From the NCBI GenBank assembly GCA_963842515.1, contig CAWJGO010000002.1, positions 124,001 through 188,000 of the forward strand: a stretch of DNA of 64,000 bases, given 5' to 3'. Numbering within the stretch: the stretch's first letter is position 1; every line of letters begins with the position of its first letter. Shown piece after piece: positions 58,833 through 64,000 of the stretch. The translations under genes and the position numbers were made by a program. Under the pieces are notes generated by a model. The model was not told the DNA's origin and ran no database searches. It saw nothing but the letters and a program-made list of their open reading frames with translations. The DNA comes from CADEED01 sp963842515 (lineage in GTDB: Bacteria > Pseudomonadota > Gammaproteobacteria > Steroidobacterales > Steroidobacteraceae).

Positions 58833-60479
58833 ATGTCGTCCCGACGCCCGGCCATTCTCATGGGGATCCTGCTTGCCCTGACGCTGGGCTATCTGGCCAA
58901 GCCTTACTACCTACGCCTGACGGCGCCGGCGCGTCCGGCGATCCAGCCGCCGCTACCCGGCGAGAACTCGATTTCCGGACTCAAAGTGAAGCGAAACCTG
59001 ACGGGCGCCTGGGTCGCGGACTTCGACTACTTTTTCACCGGAGAGCCGGCGTACGTCGTTTTCGAAATCGAAGCCGGGCCGACGCCTCCTGACGCGAAGG
59101 GCAGAAGGTTTCATGCACAGGCCGGTGCGCGAGCGCGGCGAGGTCAGAATCACGCCACAGTCGTCATCGGTTACCCCGGAGTCGAAGGGGTCACGCGAAA
59201 CGTCACCGCCTCGATGCGCAATCCCAGCATCGAGGGTCAACTGCAAGTAAGCCAGCAGATCGACCAAGTCATCGAGTGGCCGAGTTTGCACACGTGGCTC
59301 CGTGAAAAGGAGTACGCGCAGCGCGGCCCCGAAGAAAATCTCCGCCACGCAGTTGCGCTGATCGATGCGGGGAATAAGCACGGCCTCCAGGAAGCCAAGT
59401 TCACGCTGGAACGCGTGATTCGCGACGATCCGAAATTCGCGTCGGGATACGTCGAGCTGGCCCGGGTGGCCATGAAGTCGAGCTGGGGCACCGACGGGCT
59501 CCACCAGGCCGAAACTCTCTTGATGTCCGCGCGTGAAATCGAGCCTGACAACGTGAATGCCAAAATTCTGCTCGGTTACGTGTATGCGCATCAGCGTCGC
59601 CACGCCAAGGCGGAAGCTTTGTTCATCGACGCGGCGCGTTCCGACACGCGCAATCTCTGGTTATGGACCAACTGGGGTGAGCTGCTGGAGATGCAGGGCA
59701 AGACCGACACGGCGATGGCGAAGTATCGCGAGACCATTTCCCGGCCGATGAACCACGACAGTTCCGACCGCGCGCGCACCTATGCTTACGGGCGAATGCT
59801 GGCCGTCCTCGAGGAGCGCCAGAAGTTCGACGACATGGAGCCGTTGTTCAAGCAGCAAATCGCCGACTTCGGAACGGGAAGCTGCTACAGCGCGGGTTAT
59901 GCGCGCTTCCTGCTGCAGGTTCGGGGCGATCCGCAGGCATCCATCGATCTCTCTCGTCGCGCGCTCAACCAGAACTGCGAAGATTCCGAGTCGCGCCAGC
60001 TTCTTGGTCTCGCTCACTACGTGAAGTGGGCGGGCGAGAGCGGTCCGGAACGGATTGAGTCACTGCATCAGGCAAGGATTTATCTGCCTGCCGGCGCCAT
60101 GCCGCTGTATCTGTTGGCCTCTCACACTCGCACGTTGTCCGCTGCCAAGGCGCTGATCGCGACCGGCGAGAGGATCGACCAGCAGGACGATCTCAAGATG
60201 ACTGCACTAGCTTACGCATTGCAAAAAAACGATCTTGCGACGGCACGGAGACTATTGACCCTGGGGGCTCGTGCAGACGCGCCCGTGGGCTTTGAAGAGG
60301 TGCCGCTCGCGCTGATGCCAGTCATGGAAGGCAATGTGGCCGCCGTCCGCATGCTGAGAAAAGCCGGCGTCAAGTACTCCAAACTGCGCTTCCGTGGTAC
60401 CACAGCGTTGCAGATCGCGCGTCAGACCGGAGATGACACACTGATCGCCGCGCTCGAGCCCGACGAAACGGTCTTTTGA
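58833..60479 (+). CDS. Membrane-anchored TPR and ankyrin-repeat protein, unknown function
   Basis: A 548-residue protein. A transmembrane segment (about residues 8-24, ILMGILLALTLGYLA) anchors a periplasmic body. Residues about 45-150 are a beta-rich region (LTGAWVADFDYFFTGEPAYVVFEIEAG in parts); about 165-420 form TPR-like helical repeats (AKILLGYVYAHQRRHAKAEALFIDAAR in parts); the C-terminus (about 445-540) has ankyrin-like repeats (MTALAYALQKNDLATARRLLTLGARAD in parts; VAAVRMLRKAG). ATG 58833 is preceded by GAGGAAG. No enzymatic motif is visible; it is probably a protein-interaction scaffold. Family not recognised. Confidence 0.75.
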   Translation: MSSRRPAILMGILLALTLGYLAKPYYLRLTAPARPAIQPPLPGENSISGLKVKRNLTGAWVADFDYFFTGEPAYVVFEIEAGPTPPDAKGRRFHAQAGARARRGQNHATVVIGYPGVEGVTRNVTASMRNPSIEGQLQVSQQIDQVIEWPSLHTWLREKEYAQRGPEENLRHAVALIDAGNKHGLQEAKFTLERVIRDDPKFASGYVELARVAMKSSWGTDGLHQAETLLMSAREIEPDNVNAKILLGYVYAHQRRHAKAEALFIDAARSDTRNLWLWTNWGELLEMQGKTDTAMAKYRETISRPMNHDSSDRARTYAYGRMLAVLEERQKFDDMEPLFKQQIADFGTGSCYSAGYARFLLQVRGDPQASIDLSRRALNQNCEDSESRQLLGLAHYVKWAGESGPERIESLHQARIYLPAGAMPLYLLASHTRTLSAAKALIATGERIDQQDDLKMTALAYALQKNDLATARRLLTLGARADAPVGFEEVPLALMPVMEGNVAAVRMLRKAGVKYSKLRFRGTTALQIARQTGDDTLIAALEPDETVF

Positions 60480-60544
60480 ACAGAAAACCGAGTGGACCAT
60501 CTTTGCCGAACACGATTGATTCAGGCCGCAGCTCTCGCCGTGGC

Positions 60545-61510
60545 CTATTTTCGCCGGCTCGCGATTCTGAGCGAATCACGGAACTTCAGCGCAATCGACG
60601 CTTTTGCATTGGCGCGACGCACGTTCATATAGGTCTTCTGCTGTCCGCCGAATGCCCGGAGGAAATGCTCGATTTCCTCGTGGATCGATCCACTGAAATT
60701 GAAGCTCGCTGACGTTTTCGCGGCATCGAGCATGGCAGTCCATATGAGCAGACTGCTGGCACCGCTGGTGCGCAGCGCGGGATCCGCGCCCCCGAGTAGA
60801 TAGTAGGCGCATCGATCGTCGAATACGGTGTACATGGCGGCATGAATGCGCCCAAGTTCGTCGCGCGCGAAATAGATGTGCCGCGCCTTGCGAGCCGCGC
60901 ACGCCGCGTCCACGCGGTGCAGGGTCTGTGGCGAATAGGGGAGGTCCATGTGCTGCCGCTCGAAGGTCTTGCGGGTCAGTGCGACGAGCAGATCCACATC
61001 GTCGCTGCGAATCACCTCGACTCTCTTCTGCGCCTTCTTGATCTCGCGCCGGATGTTCGGTTGCAGGCCGTCCCAGAGCATGGCTTCCGTGCCGAGTTGC
61101 TCCAGAACATAGACCACACGCGGAATGACCTCGAACTTCATCCAGTAGTAAGGCAGCCAGTTCGTGATCGACGGGTAGAAGTTCATGGAGAAGAAATCGC
61201 AGGCCGGAAGTTGCGCGAACAGCTCGTTCGCGAGCTCCTTCTCGCGTCCCAGCGAGGTGCTTGTCTTTCCACCCGTCGGCCGATACCACGGGCCCATGAA
61301 TTGGGTGAGAAACGGTTGGCGGATCGTGGAGAGCAGCATGCCCCGGGTGTGAACGAACGGGAGCCGGGCATGGATATCATTTCCATTGCCGATCACGATG
61401 GCCTGCCACGCGCCCGGGGCTACCGCCTCCAGCCACCAATCATCCTGGAATAGGCAATGCGAGAACCGCGTGACCGGCGGTGCCTGAGCGGACACCAGGT
61501 CTGTAGCCAT
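60545..61510 (-). CDS. FemAB/GNAT-like acyltransferase
   Basis: A 321-residue cytoplasmic protein of the FemAB/BioF2-like acetyltransferase type (double GNAT fold). Suggestive parts are LQPNIRREIKKAQKRVEVIRS (residues about 147-167), the central helix TFERQHMDLPYSP and the second GNAT region AYYLLGGADPALRTSGASSLLIWTAMLDA (in parts). Relatives transfer amino-acyl or acyl groups onto cell-envelope precursors, often in exopolysaccharide loci; the acceptor here is unknown. It follows rlmE by 8 bases, so they are likely co-transcribed. Confidence 0.75.
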   Translation of the reverse strand: MATDLVSAQAPPVTRFSHCLFQDDWWLEAVAPGAWQAIVIGNGNDIHARLPFVHTRGMLLSTIRQPFLTQFMGPWYRPTGGKTSTSLGREKELANELFAQLPACDFFSMNFYPSITNWLPYYWMKFEVIPRVVYVLEQLGTEAMLWDGLQPNIRREIKKAQKRVEVIRSDDVDLLVALTRKTFERQHMDLPYSPQTLHRVDAACAARKARHIYFARDELGRIHAAMYTVFDDRCAYYLLGGADPALRTSGASSLLIWTAMLDAAKTSASFNFSGSIHEEIEHFLRAFGGQQKTYMNVRRANAKASIALKFRDSLRIASRRK

Positions 61511-61518
61511 GTCCGCGC

Positions 61519-62139
61519 TCAGCCCTCGAAACCCTTCGCGACGATGAACACCTCGCGCGACTCCGCACGCGATGCGGCGGGCTTTCGCGTGAGCACCTTC
61601 TCGAACGACGTGCGCAACTCCTTCAGATACAGATCGGATCCTGACCCCTGGAACATCTTCGCCACGAAAGTGGCACCGGGCTTCAGCGTCTTGCGCACGG
61701 TGTCGAGCGCAAGCTCCAGAAAGTTCATCGACGAGGCCTGATCGGCGGAATCGATGCCGGTGATGTTAGGCGCGATGTCCGAGATGATGAGGTCGAATTT
61801 CCCTGCGCCCAGCCAGGCGAGCAACTGCTCGACGACGGCGTCGTCCGTGAAGTCGCCCTGGATGAAGTCCACGTTCTTGATGGGCTCCATTGGCAGGATG
61901 TCGGTCGCGAGCACGCGACCCTTGGCGCCCACCAGCTTGCCCGTCACCTGCGACCAGCCGCCGGGCGCCGAGCCGAGATCCAGGATGCGCATGCCGGGGC
62001 GGATCAGCCTGTCCTTCTCGTTGAGCTCAATGAGCTTGTACGCGGAACGCGATCGATAACCCTCGCGTTGCGCCTGTTTGACGAACGGGTCATTGACGTG
62101 TCGCCGCAGCCATTCGCTGCTGCTCTTGGTTCGGGGCAT
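61519..62139 (-). CDS. rlmE: 23S rRNA (uridine-2'-O-) methyltransferase RlmE (FtsJ/RrmJ)
   Basis: A 206-residue heat-shock methyltransferase that modifies U2552 of 23S rRNA in the 50S subunit. SAM motif I is LDLGSAPGGWSQV (about residues 49-61), followed by DFIQGDF and DLIISDIAPNITG with the KDKE-type catalytic residues (K at FVKQAQREGYRSRSAYKL, D in SDIAPN, K in FVAKMFQG, E in the final strand). It normally lies next to ftsH and yhbY; here it is about 21 kb from ftsH and in the opposite orientation. Confidence 0.96.
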   Translation of the reverse strand: MPRTKSSSEWLRRHVNDPFVKQAQREGYRSRSAYKLIELNEKDRLIRPGMRILDLGSAPGGWSQVTGKLVGAKGRVLATDILPMEPIKNVDFIQGDFTDDAVVEQLLAWLGAGKFDLIISDIAPNITGIDSADQASSMNFLELALDTVRKTLKPGATFVAKMFQGSGSDLYLKELRTSFEKVLTRKPAASRAESREVFIVAKGFEG

Positions 62140-62170
62140 AACGTATGTTTTTGGCGGGAATCTTATCGTT

Positions 62171-62186
62171 AGAATGCGCGCATTCT
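62171..62186. promoter_or_regulatory. Perfect 16-bp palindrome in a divergent promoter region
   Basis: AGAATGCGCGCATTCT equals its own complement. It lies between rlmE and the FAD-oxidoreductase gene and overlaps a TAGAAT -10-like box (62170-62175) followed by a GCGCGC discriminator. On the other strand a TAAGAT box (62166-62161 region) leads to rlmE. It may be an operator or merely a promoter whose discriminator happens to be symmetrical. Confidence 0.45.
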
Positions 62187-62219
62187 ACCTCTGCCGGGAC
62201 CACCGGCCAGGAATCTGGA

Positions 62220-63824
62220 GTGCTGCGGATCACAGAGTTGGCGCTGCCGCTCGATTATTCGGCCGAGGGACTGCGCGCAGCCGTCGTCAAGCGCCTGAAA
62301 ATCAACGACGCGGACCTCCTCGAGTTGACGCTCTTCAAACGCAGCTACGACGCTCGCAAGAAGAACACCGGAATCCTCTTCATCTGCATCGTCGATGTGA
62401 AGGTGGCCGACGAGGCGGCCGTCCTCAAGCGCTTCGTTCGCGACCGCCAGATCGGCCCTGCTCCCGACACGACATATCACCCGGTTGCCAAGGCGCCAGC
62501 GACGCTCGCGGAGCGTCCGCTCGTGGTCGGCTTCGGTCCTGGAGGGCTGTTCGCGGCGCTGCTGCTCGCGCAGATGGGATTCAAGCCGATCGTGCTCGAG
62601 CGCGGCCGTGACGTGCGACGGCGTACGCAGGACACCTGGGCGCTGTGGCGGAAGAAGGTGCTGTCGCCGGAATCGAACGTGCAGTTCGGCGAGGGTGGGG
62701 CGGGGCTGTTTTCCGACGGCAAACTGTACAGCCAGATCAAGGACCCGAAATTCTACGGCCGCAAGGTCATGCAGGAGTTCGTGCGCGCGGGCGCGCCGCC
62801 CGAGATCCTCTACGTGAGCAAGCCGCACATCGGCACCTTCCGCCTCACCGGCATCGTCGAGAAGATGCGCGCGGAGATTGTCGAGCTCGGTGGTGAAGTG
62901 CGCTTCGAAAGCAAAGTGTCTGACGTGTTGATCGACAATGGCCAGATCGAAGGCGTCACGCTCGAGAGCGGCGAAACTGTGCGCAGCCGGCACATCGTGC
63001 TGGCGCTAGGCCACAGCTCACGCGACACGCTGCGCATGCTCGAGCGGCGTTCGGTCCATCTCGAGGCAAAGCCTTTTGCTATTGGCTTTCGCATCGAACA
63101 TCCGCAATCGCTGATCGATCGCGCGCGGTTCGGCCGCTTCGCGGGTCACCCGGAGCTGGGTGCCGCCGATTACAAGCTGGTGCATCACGCGACCAATGGC
63201 CGCTCGGTCTACAGCTTTTGTATGTGTCCGGGTGGTACGGTCGTGGCGGCGACTTCCGAGCCGGGGCGCGTCGTCACGAATGGCATGAGCCAATATTCGC
63301 GCAACGAACGCAACGCGAATGCGGGCATCGTTGTCGGCATCACGCCGGAAACGGATTTTCCCGGAGGCCCGCTCGCCGGGATTGCCTTGCAGGAAGCGCT
63401 CGAGTCGACCGCGTTCGAGCTTGGCGGCAGCGACTACTGCGCACCTGGTCAACTCGTCAGCGATTTCCTGCGCGGCAGCCCGTCCACGCAGCTGGGCGAA
63501 GTCCAGCCGTCGTACCAGCCGGGCGTCAAGCTCGGCGATCTGGCGCTGTCGCTCCCGGCTTACGCCATCGACGCGATTCGCGAAGCGCTGCCGGCGTTCG
63601 GCAGGCAGCTTCATGGCTTCGACCGCGATGACGCCGTGCTCACCGGCGTCGAGAGCCGCACATCGTCGCCCGTGCGCATCACGCGCGACGCGGAATCGCT
63701 GCAGAGTCTCAACGTCCGCGGCCTGTACCCTTGCGGTGAAGGCGCAGGTTACGCCGGCGGAATCCTTTCCGCGGGTGTCGATGGCATCAAGGTGGCCGAG
63801 GCGGTCGCGCGGGATCTCGCATGA
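62220..63824 (+). CDS. COG2509-type FAD-dependent dehydrogenase
   Basis: A 534-residue NAD(P)/FAD-binding protein. A small N-terminal RNA-/ferredoxin-like domain (residues about 1-85, LRITELALPLDYSAEGLRAAVVKRL in parts) precedes a Rossmann fold whose dinucleotide motif reads VVGFGPGGLFAALLLAQMG (about 102-120). Further marks are VQFGEGGAGLFSDGKLYSQI (in parts), YSFCMCPGGTVVAA and the final GLYPCGEGAGYAGGILSAGVDGIK (in parts). These define the uncharacterised COG2509 family; the substrate is unknown. I chose GTG 62220 (AGGA 7 bases upstream); the ATG at 62145 would add a poor extension. Its stop overlaps the next start (ATGA). Confidence 0.88.
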   Translation: MLRITELALPLDYSAEGLRAAVVKRLKINDADLLELTLFKRSYDARKKNTGILFICIVDVKVADEAAVLKRFVRDRQIGPAPDTTYHPVAKAPATLAERPLVVGFGPGGLFAALLLAQMGFKPIVLERGRDVRRRTQDTWALWRKKVLSPESNVQFGEGGAGLFSDGKLYSQIKDPKFYGRKVMQEFVRAGAPPEILYVSKPHIGTFRLTGIVEKMRAEIVELGGEVRFESKVSDVLIDNGQIEGVTLESGETVRSRHIVLALGHSSRDTLRMLERRSVHLEAKPFAIGFRIEHPQSLIDRARFGRFAGHPELGAADYKLVHHATNGRSVYSFCMCPGGTVVAATSEPGRVVTNGMSQYSRNERNANAGIVVGITPETDFPGGPLAGIALQEALESTAFELGGSDYCAPGQLVSDFLRGSPSTQLGEVQPSYQPGVKLGDLALSLPAYAIDAIREALPAFGRQLHGFDRDDAVLTGVESRTSSPVRITRDAESLQSLNVRGLYPCGEGAGYAGGILSAGVDGIKVAEAVARDLA

Positions 63825-64000
63825 AATTCGACGACATCAAGAAGCTGCACCAGAAAAAATTCCGCGAAGAGCTGGGGCACTTCGTCATCGAAGGCGAACA
63901 CCTCGTGCAGGAGCTCGAGAAGGCGGCGGCGCGCGATGCGCGACTGCGCCCGAGCGAGATCTACGTGACCCAGGACTTCGCGCACTGGTCGAGCAAACTG
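63821..64000 (+). CDS. TrmH/SpoU-family RNA methyltransferase, N-terminal part
   Basis: The first 60 residues of a gene running off the window. KKLHQKKFREELGHFVIEGEHLVQELEKAA (in parts) matches the N-terminal substrate-binding region of SpoU-type 2'-O-ribose methyltransferases. The catalytic SPOUT domain is beyond the end, so the target RNA cannot be named. Coupled to the COG2509 gene by ATGA. Confidence 0.65.
   Translation, partial: MKFDDIKKLHQKKFREELGHFVIEGEHLVQELEKAAARDARLRPSEIYVTQDFAHWSSKL

Overview
The window is a high-GC stretch of chromosome from a gammaproteobacterium. Lineage is an inference: the order smpB/ratA/rnfH/bamE/fur/recN, nadK/hrcA/grpE/dnaK/dnaJ, dapB/carA/carB/greA and ftsH/folP/glmM/tpiA/secG/tRNA-Leu/nuoA-N, plus an hrcA gene, fits a Xanthomonadales/Nevskiales/Steroidobacter-type organism better than an enteric one. 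Nearly all of it is core chromosome. I see no insertion sequence, prophage, CRISPR array, restriction or defence locus.

Layout. 1-5050: a tripartite RND efflux operon on the minus strand (lipoprotein adaptor, two RND permeases, the second running off the window), with a long perfect inverted repeat upstream. All three genes are broken by single-base shifts that go in the same direction. 5063-14047: periplasmic protease Prc, an M28 peptidase, small unknown proteins, a Gfo/Idh/MocA oxidoreductase, a DsbA-fold protein, a GlcD-like FAD oxidase and N-carbamoylputrescine amidase. 14096-18548: tmRNA and its partner SmpB, RatA, RnfH, BamE, Fur, RecN. 18552-24495: NAD kinase, HrcA and the GrpE-DnaK-DnaJ chaperone system with candidate sigma-32 promoters. 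24492-27757: a coupled minus-strand operon of Gfo/Idh/MocA oxidoreductase, glycerol kinase and PAP2 phosphatase. 27842-33817: dapB, a structured carA leader, carAB, greA. 33852-37983: a secreted DUF1080 protein, a CHASE4/PAS/GGDEF/EAL protein and yhbY. 38092-43775: ftsH with a sigma-32 promoter, folP, glmM, tpiA, secG, tRNA-Leu(GAG). 43817-58446: the complete 14-gene nuo operon for respiratory complex I, in which nuoH carries one frameshift. 58453-64000: initiator tRNA, a TPR/ankyrin membrane-anchored protein, a FemAB/GNAT-like protein, rlmE, a COG2509 FAD protein and the start of an RNA methyltransferase.

How it works together. Protein quality control dominates: trans-translation (ssrA+smpB), DnaK machine, FtsH and Prc. 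Envelope biogenesis (BamE, SecG, GlmM), iron control (Fur), pyrimidine/arginine precursor supply (CarAB), folate and lysine/cell-wall synthesis (FolP, DapB) and energy conservation (Nuo) make up the rest. Many neighbours are joined by ATGA or GTGA stop/start overlaps, implying translational coupling.

The most useful observations are: the thirteen same-direction +1 shifts (technical artefact versus real decay), the efflux-operon palindrome, the 13-nt-spaced heat-shock promoters alongside HrcA with no visible CIRCE, the leader upstream of carA, the U1-U72 mismatch in the initiator tRNA, the TTG-TTA-GGC codon context, and synteny breaks around rlmE and after the initiator tRNA that carry lineage-specific genes. 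I did not find a convincing wholly new system.
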